DNA of 64,000 bases, from positions 1,918,001-1,982,000 of the forward strand of contig CP071032.1 in the NCBI GenBank assembly GCA_017134815.1, read 5' to 3'. Below are positions 33,491 through 42,790 of this stretch, one piece after another. Source of the DNA: Lentisphaerota bacterium (lineage in GTDB: Bacteria; Verrucomicrobiota; Lentisphaeria; Victivallales; Victivallaceae). The position numbers and the translations under genes are program-made. Within the stretch, counting starts at the first letter, position 1. Each line of letters begins with the position of its first letter. Under the pieces are notes generated by a model, which saw only the letters and a list, made by a program, of their open reading frames with translations, was not told the origin of the DNA and did not search any database.

Positions 33491-34780
33491 ATGAGGAAAT
33501 ATTACTTAACAATAGTGCTTATGACATTATCTTGTATCCAAACTCTGTATGCCGGAATTGATATAAGCATAATTGAAACCGCAGAAAATGTTTCTATTCC
33601 CCCCTCAATTGCAGAAAACGGTAAGAGCCTGGTTTACGCGGCGTTCAATTCAGACAAAAAAGTTCCAGCTCTGTTTATATCCAATCAGCAGGAAAGCGGC
33701 AGCTTCAGCAAGCCTGAAGCTGCTTTTGATTCAAGTATCAAGCCTGAAGGCATCAAGCAGAACTTTAAAGTCTTTTATTCTGTAAAAAAGTTTATCAAAC
33801 AGTTTCACCCCGGATGTGAAATATTTCAACAGAAAAACACTGGATTCAATTCCCCGACCATTTTCAATAATATTATTGCTTTCAGTGCCATTTTAAGCAA
33901 TGGGCGGCAGGGGATTTTTTATGCTGTGAAAAAAGATGGCAAATGGAAGGTCTTTCCAATAGCTGTAAATGGTCAGGACGCGCCCGGCAAGACAACCGGT
34001 AAATTTGAATCCTTTGATTCGCCCTATATAACTATGAATTCAGAGGCGGTTTTTCTCGCAAGCCTGGATGATAACACCGACATGATCTGCTCTTATGATA
34101 TTAATGCCGCTCAAAACAATCCAAATACAGCATTAACTGCGCTGCATATGGCCAGTCGAAATCTATTTAACTTTTACGACATTTCAGTGGCCAAAGGTAC
34201 GTTTGCCACTCGCGCAGAAACTTCTGACGGGATTATGTCAATGTTTGTTTTCAGGCGGAGCTCTGGAAAATTGATAAGAAAAACACCCCAGGATTACAGC
34301 TTACTGCGAAAGGGAAAACCAATTATTCTTGGAGGCCCCTCCTACTATCGTGGTAAACTTGCTTTTTCAGCCTATTCCAGAAATACTGATAACCAGATCG
34401 TCTCAGCTATATACTCTGATGCCGGTGAGAATAACTATACAAGCCCAATAGTATATTCAGGCAAAAAATATGAATCTCTAGACACAACTTTCACCTACCG
34501 AGTCAGAAATCCCACTCTGTATGTAAGAAAAGACAAAGCCTACATAACTTTTATGGGATACCCATTCAGGAACAAAAACATCACCGGAGTCTATCTTGCA
34601 GAGATAGTCAAAGGCAAAGTGAAGCTGTCAGCTGTGGCCGTTCCAGGCCAGATGATTGGCGACATAAAGATAAAGTCAGCTTTGACTGGAGCTGTCAGCA
34701 TAAGAAAATGTACAATTCCTTTGCTGTTGAAATCAACTTGTGGTAAAGAGCTGATAGCTGTTGCCAGAGTAAGTAATTGA
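33491..34780 (+). CDS. Secreted beta-repeat protein (paralogue 1)
   Basis: A 429-aa protein with a signal peptide (MRKYYLTIVLMTLSCIQTLYA). The mature protein contains repeated beta-strand modules with recurring patterns: IPPSIAENGKSLVYAAF, FNSPTIFNNIIAFSAIL with GRQGIFYAV, and FDSPYITMNSEAVFLASLDD. This F-x-x-P-x-I...F-x-A-x-L rhythm resembles the propeller-like DUF7453 type of exported proteins. No enzyme motif or membrane anchor is seen. It is about 40 percent identical by eye to the next gene, so the pair arose by duplication. Likely envelope or extracellular; function unknown. Confidence 0.7.
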   Translation: MRKYYLTIVLMTLSCIQTLYAGIDISIIETAENVSIPPSIAENGKSLVYAAFNSDKKVPALFISNQQESGSFSKPEAAFDSSIKPEGIKQNFKVFYSVKKFIKQFHPGCEIFQQKNTGFNSPTIFNNIIAFSAILSNGRQGIFYAVKKDGKWKVFPIAVNGQDAPGKTTGKFESFDSPYITMNSEAVFLASLDDNTDMICSYDINAAQNNPNTALTALHMASRNLFNFYDISVAKGTFATRAETSDGIMSMFVFRRSSGKLIRKTPQDYSLLRKGKPIILGGPSYYRGKLAFSAYSRNTDNQIVSAIYSDAGENNYTSPIVYSGKKYESLDTTFTYRVRNPTLYVRKDKAYITFMGYPFRNKNITGVYLAEIVKGKVKLSAVAVPGQMIGDIKIKSALTGAVSIRKCTIPLLLKSTCGKELIAVARVSN

Positions 34781-34932
34781 TTTTGTACTGAAACACCAGC
34801 CTTTTTAACAAAATTCTAATACAAAGATTCTTTAGAGGTATTGTATATTAGATATTTCAACAGTATCCTTCTCAGAATATTGCGTAAATGTTTTTAGTTT
34901 CCCGCATGAAAACCAAACATTGAGGTTTGATT

Positions 34933-36207
34933 ATGAAGAAATCAACTGTTGTCATTCTGGGATTCCTTCTGTCCCTAATGCCGGGCCTGGTCATGGGCAG
35001 CACCCTGCAAATTCTCTCAAAAGCCAAAGGCGTCTCCATACCGCCTTCAATTGCTGAAAATGGAGACAGCTTTATTTATGCGGCTGTCGACTCTAAAACT
35101 AAAAGGCCTGCTCTGTTCGTATCATACAAAACAAAAGACGGTAGTTTTACTACCCCCGTCGTCGCGTTTGATGCCACTATAAAACCGGTTGGGCTGAAAC
35201 AGCATTTTCAAATCTTCGTGCCTGTATCAAGCCAGCAGAAACCCAAAAGCCCCGACACGCCTACCGGCTTCAACTCCCCCACAATTCAAAATGGCATCAT
35301 TACTTTCAGTGCAACTTTGGAAAACGGCCAGCAGGGGGTATTTTATGCCAAAAAAACTGCTGGTAAATGGCAGGTTTTTCCAATTGCTCTGCAGGGGGAT
35401 AAAGCCCCCGGAATAACTCGAGCCACCTTCAAGTTTTTTAATGCTCCCTATATTTCTAAAAACTCAGAAGCAATCTTTTTATGCACCCTTGATAACAAAA
35501 CTGATGTCGTCTATGCTTTTAAAGTGAATGCAAAATGCTGTAAAGACAAAAAATTTAAAATTCTGCATCAAGCTGATAAAAAGCTGCATAATTTTTTCAA
35601 TATATCTGTGGCGCAAGGAACATTCGCTACCCGGGCGGTCACTGGTAAAGGCGTAACAAACATGTATATTTTCGACCGCAAATCAGATAAACTCATCAAG
35701 ACTGTACCGCAAAAGTACGGCTTCATTGACAAGGGGAAACCGCTTGTCATCGGCGGACCAACCTATTATTCAGGCAAGGTTGCATTCATGGCTTTTTCCA
35801 AGGACAAAGCCGGAAAAATTATTTCAGGAATATTTACCAATGCCGGCGGCAATGAATTTTCTGAACCTTTTGTCCATTCCGGGAAAAAATATGACTCCCT
35901 CAACGCGACTTTTAACTATCTGGTATGCAATCCGACGTTATACATCAGCAGCGGAAAGGCTTACATTGCTTTTATGGGATTTCCGACCAGAAGCAAAAAA
36001 ATTAACGGGGTATACCTGGCTGAAATCACTGACGGAAAAGTAAAATTGCAACCTGTTGCCATACCCGGACAAGTTATTACCAGTGGAATGCAGATTCAAA
36101 CTGCTGTGACAGGCGCCGTAAGCATCAGAAACGGCATAATTCCTCTGGCTGTAAGGCTCACAGATGGTACGGAACTGATTGCAACTGTAAATATTCAGAA
36201 AAAATAA
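34933..36207 (+). CDS. Secreted beta-repeat protein (paralogue 2)
   Basis: A 424-aa paralogue of the preceding gene, with a signal peptide (MKKSTVVILGFLLSLMPGLV). Shared blocks: VSIPPSIAENG, TGFNSPTI, QQGVFYAKK with GKWQVFPIALQGDKAPG, VAQGTFATRA, YYSGKVAFMAFSK and GAVSIRNGIIPL. ATG 34933 is chosen because GAGG lies eight bases upstream; a TTG six bases earlier is weaker. The 150-base spacer to paralogue 1 holds no clear terminator, so they may be co-transcribed. The product is probably propeller-like and secreted. Confidence 0.7.
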   Translation: MKKSTVVILGFLLSLMPGLVMGSTLQILSKAKGVSIPPSIAENGDSFIYAAVDSKTKRPALFVSYKTKDGSFTTPVVAFDATIKPVGLKQHFQIFVPVSSQQKPKSPDTPTGFNSPTIQNGIITFSATLENGQQGVFYAKKTAGKWQVFPIALQGDKAPGITRATFKFFNAPYISKNSEAIFLCTLDNKTDVVYAFKVNAKCCKDKKFKILHQADKKLHNFFNISVAQGTFATRAVTGKGVTNMYIFDRKSDKLIKTVPQKYGFIDKGKPLVIGGPTYYSGKVAFMAFSKDKAGKIISGIFTNAGGNEFSEPFVHSGKKYDSLNATFNYLVCNPTLYISSGKAYIAFMGFPTRSKKINGVYLAEITDGKVKLQPVAIPGQVITSGMQIQTAVTGAVSIRNGIIPLAVRLTDGTELIATVNIQKK

Positions 36208-36216
36208 AATGCGGCA

Positions 36217-36774
36217 CTAGAGCTCGCGAATAACCTTACACGGATTTCCGGCCGCGGAAACGTTGGCCGGAATATCTTTTGTAACTACGCTGCCCGCGCC
36301 GATGGTGGTGTTATCACCAATTGTAACGCCGGGCAGGATAATAGCACCGCCTCCAATCCAGACATTATTGCCTATGGTAATCGGTGCCGCCAGTTCCGGG
36401 CCGCTGATTCTCTCCGCGGCGTTTACCGGGTGGGAGGCAGTGTAGAGCTGAACGTTTGGTGCGATCATTACATTATCACCAATTGTCACCAGTGCGCTGT
36501 CCAGAATGATGCAGCGAAAATTCATATAAACGTTCTTTCCAAACTTTATATTACAGCCATAATCAAAACGAAACGGCGGCTCAATATAAAGATCCTCACC
36601 AGCCTCAGGAAACATTTCTTTGAGGGCCTTTGCGCGCTCAGCTTCGGCTTCGGGCAAAATGGAATTGTACTTTCGACAAAAGCGACGGGCAATCAGGCGC
36701 TCCTCTGCAAGCTGTTGATCAGAAGCATCATAAAGTTCTCCGGCCAGCATTTTTTCTTTTTCGCTTTTTGCCAT
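36217..36774 (-). CDS. Sugar O-acetyltransferase (maltose/galactoside acetyltransferase family)
   Basis: A 185-aa acetyl-CoA-dependent transferase with an N-terminal helical cap (MLAGELYDASDQQLAEERL) and a left-handed beta-helix of hexapeptide repeats (ALVTIGDNVMIAPNVQLYTA, then ITIGNNVWIGGGAIILPGVT, then IGAGSVVTKDIPA). The catalytic His is in YTASHPVN. The family acetylates maltose, galactosides or related sugars; the physiological substrate is often unclear. Convergent with the secreted paralogue; the stop codons are 9 bases apart. Confidence 0.9.
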   Translation of the reverse strand: MAKSEKEKMLAGELYDASDQQLAEERLIARRFCRKYNSILPEAEAERAKALKEMFPEAGEDLYIEPPFRFDYGCNIKFGKNVYMNFRCIILDSALVTIGDNVMIAPNVQLYTASHPVNAAERISGPELAAPITIGNNVWIGGGAIILPGVTIGDNTTIGAGSVVTKDIPANVSAAGNPCKVIREL

Positions 36775-36818
36775 TATCCAGTCTCCTTCGCAATTTAATC
36801 AGAAAGGGCAAAGCAGAG

Positions 36819-37922
36819 TTATCTGGCAGATTTCCCGCCTGATTTCAGCCATGCTTCAACGAATTTGTCCAAGTCTCCGTCCAGGACCGCTGCGGTGTTG
36901 CCGGTTTCGACTTCTGTACGCAGGTCCTTGACCATCTGATAAGGATGCAGAACATAAGAGCGAATCTGGTTGCCCCAGCCCATTTCGGTTTTTTCACCCC
37001 GCAGTTCATCAGCCTCATTGCGGCGCTTTTCTTCTTCAAGTTCAAACAGCTTGGCTTTCAGCATTTTCATCGCTGTGGCACGATTTTTGTGCTGCGAACG
37101 TTCATTCTGACAGGCCACACTGACGTTAGTCGGGATATGAGTTATACGTACGGCACTGTCGGTCGTATTGACATGCTGTCCCCCTGCACCGCTGGCACGG
37201 TAGGTGTCAATACGTAAATCTTTTTCCTCGATATCAATATCAATATCATCATCTATTTCCGGGAATACATCGACTGAAGCAAAAGAAGTATGGCGGCGGG
37301 CGTTGCTGTCAAACGGAGAAATCCTGACCAGCCGGTGCACTCCTTTTTCCGCCTTAAGATAACCGTAGGCAAACTCACCTTCCACCTTAATAGTAATGCT
37401 TTTGATGCCTGCTTCATCACCTGGCGAGCTTTCAATGACTTCGTCTTTCCAGCCGCGACGCTCAAAAAAGCGGCGATACATGCGCATAAGCATACTGGCC
37501 CAGTCACAAGACTCGGTCCCGCCGGCACCGGCATGAATTGAAAAGTAGGCATTACTGCGGTCAAACTTACCAGCAAGATAACTCAGCAGCTCAATTTTAT
37601 CGAGTTCCGCTGAAAGGCACGCCCAGTTTTCTTCAGCCTCCACAAGCATGTCAGGGTCTTCCTCAACCAGCTCAAGCATAACTTCAAAGTCCTCAACCTG
37701 AGTCGTCAGCCGTTTAAACGGCTCCAGCAGATTCTTACAGCTGCTGAGCTCAGCCATAGTTGCCTGAGCCTGTTCTTTCCTGTCCCAGAAATCAGGTGCT
37801 GACATTTGCTGTTCAATATTTTTCATCTGCTCAGTTTTTTCGGAAATCTTCAGGAAGTTATAAAGATGATCAATGCGCTTCCTGGCTTCGGAGCAGTGAG
37901 CTTTAACTTCGTCAAAAGTCAT
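36819..37922 (-). CDS. prfB: Peptide chain release factor 2, uninterrupted frame
   Basis: Class I release factor reading UGA and UAA. The 367-aa protein has the SPF codon-recognition tripeptide (VRISPFDSNARRHTSF) and the GGQ loop (RASGAGGQHVNTTDSA) whose Gln is methylated by PrmC. Unlike many prfB genes it needs no +1 frameshift: the region corresponding to codon 26 of E. coli (YNFLKISEKTEQM) is read continuously from ATG 37922, which has GGAG upstream. Autoregulation by UGA frameshifting is therefore absent here. Confidence 0.95.
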   Translation of the reverse strand: MTFDEVKAHCSEARKRIDHLYNFLKISEKTEQMKNIEQQMSAPDFWDRKEQAQATMAELSSCKNLLEPFKRLTTQVEDFEVMLELVEEDPDMLVEAEENWACLSAELDKIELLSYLAGKFDRSNAYFSIHAGAGGTESCDWASMLMRMYRRFFERRGWKDEVIESSPGDEAGIKSITIKVEGEFAYGYLKAEKGVHRLVRISPFDSNARRHTSFASVDVFPEIDDDIDIDIEEKDLRIDTYRASGAGGQHVNTTDSAVRITHIPTNVSVACQNERSQHKNRATAMKMLKAKLFELEEEKRRNEADELRGEKTEMGWGNQIRSYVLHPYQMVKDLRTEVETGNTAAVLDGDLDKFVEAWLKSGGKSAR

Positions 37923-38080
37923 CAGGGTCTCCTGTTTAGCCGTTATGTATCAAATCACAACGTCAGTTATTATTTCATATCATCCGGTAAACTTAGAGGC
38001 TTTGCACGAAAAAAGCAAATGCCAAGCAGAATTAATCCGGTCCCAGGCTTTTTTCAGCCGTGAAACCGGATGCCTCAGCT

Positions 38081-38917
38081 TCACTTTGTCTCCGCTGCCT
38101 TCTTTTTTGAGTGCAGGTCCTGATCTCCAGGATATATAGTGCAGTAGTCAAGCACTCCGTCTTTGTAATGATAAATACGGTATGTTGAAGCCCGACCGTA
38201 CAAATCACAGGCTGATGAACCAATATATACCGGAATTTTTCCCAGGTGCTGCAGTTCATCCCGATGCATATGCCCACATACCATTGCTTTGACATTAAAT
38301 TTACTTAAAGTCTTTATCCATTTTTCCTTAATGCCCGGTTTCCAGCCCGGACGGACAATGTTTGCGTAAAAGCCTTTGTCTGGCGGGATGTGGGTAAAAA
38401 TAATTGCCGGCTGATCCGGGTTTTTCGACATTTCCGCAGTCAGACAGGCAAGCGGGTCATAGTTTGCCAGAAAAACATCATGGTAATTCATGTCAGCCCA
38501 GACAAAGTAAATTGCAACATTTTTTACAACAGTTTTTTGGAACAGTGGGCCGAAATAAGTTTCAAAATTACTAATGCATTTCCTGGTATCTATAGTCATG
38601 ATATCATGGTTGCCCGGAACATAATACACTGGCGGCTTGAGTGCTTTAAACTTTTTCCTAGCCTCAATGGCGTTAGCCTTTTCACTGAGGGTTTTTGCCG
38701 GGGCGACAATATCTCCGGTATGTACGACAAACTCTATATCAAACGGAAGTTTATTAATTGAATCTATGATTTTACATAAATGTGCATCCTGCACAGGAGT
38801 TTCATCAAGTTCAGTATCCGCAATCTGCACAAATCGGAACTCGGCAGCAAACAATACAGAACCTGCTAAAAAACAAAGTGCCAGCAGCACCAATTTCAGC
38901 TTCAAGGCTTTTACCAT
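38081..38917 (-). CDS. Exported calcineurin-like metallophosphoesterase
   Basis: A 278-aa protein with a signal peptide (LVLLALCFLAGSVLFA). Phosphoesterase blocks are FVQIADTELDE, FVVHTGDIVAP, VYYVPGNHDIMT, IIFTHIPPDKG and MVCGHMHRDE. In the first block the metal-ligand His of D-x-H is Glu (D-T-E), while all other motifs are kept. Probably periplasmic; the substrate is unknown. ATG 38917 is preferred over TTG 38920. Confidence 0.82.
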   Translation of the reverse strand: MVKALKLKLVLLALCFLAGSVLFAAEFRFVQIADTELDETPVQDAHLCKIIDSINKLPFDIEFVVHTGDIVAPAKTLSEKANAIEARKKFKALKPPVYYVPGNHDIMTIDTRKCISNFETYFGPLFQKTVVKNVAIYFVWADMNYHDVFLANYDPLACLTAEMSKNPDQPAIIFTHIPPDKGFYANIVRPGWKPGIKEKWIKTLSKFNVKAMVCGHMHRDELQHLGKIPVYIGSSACDLYGRASTYRIYHYKDGVLDYCTIYPGDQDLHSKKKAAETK

Positions 38918-39017
38918 CAAAACATTCCTTTTTATAAGTTTAATAATTGCTGAATAATTCCAGCTTTATTATAAAACATCTCCCTGAGAAAATTTGTTCA
39001 AAAAAAGGAAATCATGC

Positions 39018-39066
39018 TTAAAAGAAGCGCCTGCAGCGTTCTTTACACATCAACTGCAGGCACTTC
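39018..39066 (-). terminator. Terminator of queF
   Basis: On the minus strand GAAGTGCCTGCAG and CTGCAGGCGCTTC form a 13-bp stem (one mismatch/wobble) over a 17-base loop, followed by TTTT. Confidence 0.8.
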
Positions 39067-39071
39067 AAAAA

Positions 39072-39902
39072 TTATTGTCTGATAAGCCTGATATAAGCAG
39101 GAGTTAAATTTTTTTCAGTAGTACGGAGCGGGTTTATATCCAGACCGCCGCGACGGGTATATTTGGCATATACAGTCAAAGCCTCCGGACTGCATTTCTG
39201 CATGATGTCACAGAATATTTTTTCGACACAATGTTCGTGAAAATCATTATGCCTTCTGAAGGAAACAATATACTTAAGCAAACCTTCCCGGTCAATTTGC
39301 GTGCCTTTATATTCAACAACGATTGACCCCCAGTCAGGCTGTCCGGTGATAAGACAGTTGGATTTCAACAGATTACTGTTCAAAGTCTCTTCGCAGTAAT
39401 CTCCGGAGGCTTTCAGGAAATCAGAATTCAAGTTATAAGTATCAATCTCAACATCAAGGTTGTCAATGCTTTCTCCAGGCAGTCCGCTGTGAATATCAAC
39501 CGGGTAGTCCTCCAGCTCAAATACCTCAACGCTTACTTCAGCTCCGGCTGCAGCATTCAGGTCTTTTTTCAGGACTTCTTTAACCGCAGCGATATCATCA
39601 AATTCAGTATCGTTAAAAGAATTCAGATACAGTTTGAATGATTTGGACTCAATCAGACAAGGGGAACTGCTGGGTATCACAAAACGCCCTATCGCAACAA
39701 CCGGCTTGCCTTTGCCGTTAAGCCATGACATCTCATAGGCATTCAGCAAGTCAAAACCGCTGAACGAAAAATTACCATCCAGAATCCCAAGTTTTTTGCG
39801 CTGCATATCGCGTGGAATAGGAAACAGCAAAGTCTCATCATAGTTCGATACATAGCCGCATTTTTTGCCCAGCGGCGCTTTCTCCAGAAGATTATTGTCC
39901 AT
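39072..39902 (-). CDS. queF: NADPH-dependent 7-cyano-7-deazaguanine reductase (bimodular QueF)
   Basis: Reduces preQ0 to preQ1 in queuosine synthesis. The 276-aa protein is of the long E. coli type, two tunnelling-fold modules: the QueF motif ESKSFKLYLNSFND (residues 85-98) in the first and the active site SNCLITGQPDW (Cys183, Asp190) with SFRRHNDFHEHCVE in the second, ending TRRGGLDINP. No other queuosine gene is adjacent. The upstream 150 bases contain a CACC...GGTG hairpin but nothing I can call a preQ1 riboswitch. Confidence 0.95.
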   Translation of the reverse strand: MDNNLLEKAPLGKKCGYVSNYDETLLFPIPRDMQRKKLGILDGNFSFSGFDLLNAYEMSWLNGKGKPVVAIGRFVIPSSSPCLIESKSFKLYLNSFNDTEFDDIAAVKEVLKKDLNAAAGAEVSVEVFELEDYPVDIHSGLPGESIDNLDVEIDTYNLNSDFLKASGDYCEETLNSNLLKSNCLITGQPDWGSIVVEYKGTQIDREGLLKYIVSFRRHNDFHEHCVEKIFCDIMQKCSPEALTVYAKYTRRGGLDINPLRTTEKNLTPAYIRLIRQ

Positions 39903-40053
39903 AATATTTTTGGTCGCTTCAATGATTTGAGTTTATGACCCTTCACATGGCCCTGTAATTAAAGCAGTAATATAAGCAGGCACCATGCCCGGTTCAAGCA
40001 CGGTGGTTAAAAATAATCTCCAGTTTGAACGCAATCAGAAAACTGGCAACTGA

Positions 40054-40770
40054 CTATTTGATAATCATCCCCTTGAGGCCGCGAACCCGAGTGTCATTTC
40101 CAAGCTCTTCAGCGATCCTGACCAGTTCCCGGTCAGAATACGTCGGCAACTGCAGCAGATTGTCGTCAATGGTCTCGACCGGGTTAAACTGCTGCAGAGT
40201 CCAGGTTTCAAGTCCGATCGAATTGAGCTCAAAACGCATCCGGCGCAAGTCATCAATACTCAGCAATGCACGGTGAACTGTGGTACGTACATCAATCAGA
40301 ATATTATTTTTCAGGGCGAAATCTATCACACTCAGCACCTTTTTACCAAGCTCAGGCAAGCTGTTTACAGCAATTTCAGCATACTTGTCAATCGGTGCCT
40401 TGTAATCTACCCCAAGGGCATCAATCCCGACTTCACGGTGTATATCAAAAACGCGTTCCGGCATACTGCCATTGGTGTCAAGTTTTACCAGAAAGCCAAA
40501 ATCTTTTACCTTTTTAATAAACTGCAGCAGGTCCTGCTGCAGAATAGGCTCGCCGCCGCTGATTACAACCCCCTCAAGCTTCCCCCGGCGCTTCTCCAGA
40601 AAGTAAAAAAAAGCCTCTTCTTTTATTCTCGGCTGGCTTTCCGGATCAAAAACTAAACATGGGTTATGACAATAAGGACAGCGGAAATTACATTCACCGA
40701 CAAATATGATGCAAGCAATTCTGCCAGGGAAATCAACCAGCGTAAAAGGATGCAAACCGCGAATGTTCAT
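40054..40770 (-). CDS. nrdG: Anaerobic ribonucleotide reductase activating-type radical SAM protein
   Basis: A 238-aa radical SAM activase. The start GLHPFTLVDFPGRIACIIF and the cluster motif CNFRCPYC (Cys27, Cys31, Cys34) match the NrdG2 type, with VVISGGEPILQ and VKLDTNGSMP downstream. It would generate the glycyl radical on the class III ribonucleotide reductase, indicating anaerobic or facultative growth; nrdD is not in the window. QueE was considered because queF is next, but the N-terminal LVDFPG and CHNP signatures fit NrdG2 better. Confidence 0.85.
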   Translation of the reverse strand: MNIRGLHPFTLVDFPGRIACIIFVGECNFRCPYCHNPCLVFDPESQPRIKEEAFFYFLEKRRGKLEGVVISGGEPILQQDLLQFIKKVKDFGFLVKLDTNGSMPERVFDIHREVGIDALGVDYKAPIDKYAEIAVNSLPELGKKVLSVIDFALKNNILIDVRTTVHRALLSIDDLRRMRFELNSIGLETWTLQQFNPVETIDDNLLQLPTYSDRELVRIAEELGNDTRVRGLKGMIIK

Positions 40771-40968
40771 TGTACTGACCTGTATTTAACTAAATTAATT
40801 TGAAAAATATTCTTAAAAATGCTATTTTAATTAAACAGCATGTAAAAAAATATAGTCGTCTCCGAACCGGAATACGACTTACTTATAATAACAGCACGGC
40901 AATTAAAAGCAAAGCTGTATGGATTCAAATACCTCGAAAATATTTCTTTGAAATGCAGACGGTAGTAA

Positions 40969-41745
40969 ATGACTGAAAAAACAGTTGTAATAAAAACAGC
41001 ACTGGTGATACCTTTCTATAATACCGGACAAAAGATTCAGCTGGGAACGCTTGCTGAAATGCTTACTGATGAACCCGGTCTCACTTTGTGCTTTGTTGAC
41101 CAGGGCAGTACTGACCGTTCTGCCTCCATCCTTGAAGACTTCTGCAATCGCTTCAAAGAGCGCACTGTTTTTTTGAAACCCGGCGGTCAACTGAGTTTTG
41201 CCCGGGCAATTTATTTTGGACTGAAAAAAATGCTGGAAGACGATAACATGGGCTATGTCGGCTACTGGGATGCAGAAATGGCAACACCGTTGAATGTGCT
41301 TTTTAAGTTTGAAAAAATTCTTAAATACACCAACTTGAGAATGGTTATGGGCTCAAGAATGCCTCGTCTCGGCAGCCAGATCCGCACCGGCTTTTTCTCG
41401 CACCTGTGCCGGCGTGCAATATCAAACATGGTCGCATTTTCCTTGAAGCTGCCTGTCTATGATTCTCAGTGTCACGCCAAGTTGATTGATGCGAAACTCT
41501 GCCGCCAACTGATAAGCATGCCATTCAGGACCAATATGCTGTTCGATGTGGAACTGATCAAGCGAGTCAATGAACTTTACGGCAGGCATAAAACCAGACA
41601 GATAGTCAGTGAATTTCCATTGCCGCGCTGGCAGGAGGCCAGCAATCCTCAAATGCTCAGAAAGCTGCTGCTGGCTCCGTTTGTGCTGCTTTTTCTTTTT
41701 GCCCTGCGCGACATGCGTTCTGACAGCACCAAGTCGACTCTATAA
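40969..41745 (+). CDS. Family 2 glycosyltransferase (dolichyl-phosphate glucosyltransferase-like)
   Basis: A 258-aa GT-A glycosyltransferase: ALVIPFYNTGQKI (nucleotide site), CFVDQGSTDRSASIL, YVGYWDAEMATPL (D-x-E/D-x-A variant of DXD), GSRMPRLGSQIRTGFFSH, DSQCHAKLIDAKL and FDVELIKRV. The RTG...H and final hydrophobic helix (LLLAPFVLLFLFALRD) resemble ALG5/DPM-like enzymes that transfer sugars to polyprenyl phosphate. Acceptor and sugar are not determinable. Stands alone, divergent from the nrdG-type gene. Confidence 0.85.
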   Translation: MTEKTVVIKTALVIPFYNTGQKIQLGTLAEMLTDEPGLTLCFVDQGSTDRSASILEDFCNRFKERTVFLKPGGQLSFARAIYFGLKKMLEDDNMGYVGYWDAEMATPLNVLFKFEKILKYTNLRMVMGSRMPRLGSQIRTGFFSHLCRRAISNMVAFSLKLPVYDSQCHAKLIDAKLCRQLISMPFRTNMLFDVELIKRVNELYGRHKTRQIVSEFPLPRWQEASNPQMLRKLLLAPFVLLFLFALRDMRSDSTKSTL

Positions 41746-41914
41746 CCATTAGAGGCATCAGAACCGCTGCATAAACGGTTCCTTAGCTCTTTGACAAAAC
41801 TTGAATTACTGAAATATTTTCTTTAGAGAACAGCTCATTCCAGAAATTCTGATCTTTCACGGCTTTATGAGATGTGATATTATGTATTGATTAGCGGTGT
41901 ACATTCTGAATTGA

Positions 41915-42790
41915 CTAATTATCATAGAATTTCTTTTCTCTAGCCCTGATAGATTGAGCTCCGATAAAATTATAATATTCTTGAAAATCAATCATATTTT
42001 TTTCAAACCCTGAAGTAGACCCATACTCTTTCAAGTGACATGCCAGCTCTCTTAAGGCCTTTATTACTGTGAAAACGCTGGAACAAGGGTAGCCTACAAC
42101 GCTGTACCCTAATTCTTTTAATTCTTTTAAAGACATGATTGGAGTCTGACCACCTTCAACCATATTCGCAAAGCTGGGGACATTCAATCTATTTAAAACA
42201 GTATTAACCTTTTTCATATCTTCTATACTGTGAACAGCTTCAACAAATACCATGTCTGCACCATTCTCACAATATATTTCAGCTCTTCTGACAGCTTCAT
42301 CAATGCCATAAACTGCTGCGGCATCTGTTCGAGCCATAATTACAAAATCCTGACAGGTTCTGGCAAAAATGGCAGCTTTAAGCTTAGGTAGATATTCCTC
42401 AACAGGTATAACGCTTTTTCCGGTCATATGTCCACATCTTTTGGGCCAGGTCTGGTCTTCAATAAATAACCCTGCTGCGCCAATCGTTTCGCATTCTCTT
42501 ACAATTCGGATAACGTTATTGACATCACCATAACCTGTGTCGATGTCCACAAAAACTGGAATACTTACTGAATTAATAATATTTTTGTACTGGTTAACCA
42601 GCTCTAAGCCACTCAATAACCCGATGTCAGGAGCCCCGATTAAGCTGCCGGTTACACCATAACCTGCAGCACAAATTGCTTCAAAACCGGCTTCCTCCAG
42701 AACTTTTGCAGAAAGGCAGTCATGACAAAGTGGTAGAAGCAGCGCTTCATCTGCATATACAAGTTCTCTAAATCTTTTCTGTTTGTTCAT
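41915..42790 (-). CDS. Isocitrate lyase/PEP mutase superfamily protein (PrpB/dimethylmalate lyase-like)
   Basis: A 291-aa TIM-barrel enzyme of the ICL/PEP mutase superfamily. Seen: AAGYGVTGSLIGAPDIGLLS, metal site VFVDIDTGYGD (Asp82, Asp84), FIEDQTWPKRCGHMTGK with the lyase signature K-R-C-G-H (117-121), VIMARTDAAAV and ANMVEGGQTP. The KRCGH signature points to a C-C lyase such as 2-methylisocitrate or 2,3-dimethylmalate lyase rather than a PEP mutase (which lacks that Cys). The other methylcitrate genes are absent. The gene and its flanks look more A/T-rich than their neighbours, a possible sign of transfer. Confidence 0.82.
   Translation of the reverse strand: MNKQKRFRELVYADEALLLPLCHDCLSAKVLEEAGFEAICAAGYGVTGSLIGAPDIGLLSGLELVNQYKNIINSVSIPVFVDIDTGYGDVNNVIRIVRECETIGAAGLFIEDQTWPKRCGHMTGKSVIPVEEYLPKLKAAIFARTCQDFVIMARTDAAAVYGIDEAVRRAEIYCENGADMVFVEAVHSIEDMKKVNTVLNRLNVPSFANMVEGGQTPIMSLKELKELGYSVVGYPCSSVFTVIKALRELACHLKEYGSTSGFEKNMIDFQEYYNFIGAQSIRAREKKFYDN

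Noticed and set aside
39903-40053. preQ1 riboswitch upstream of queF
   Set aside because: A CACC...GGTG hairpin is present, but the C-rich loop and A-rich tail arrangement of preQ1-I could not be found.
40054-40770. QueE (queuosine radical SAM) because queF is adjacent
   Set aside because: LVDFPG near the N-terminus and CNFRCPYCHNP match the NrdG2 activase type; the QueE-specific C-N-x-W-C-x-x-C-D pattern is absent.
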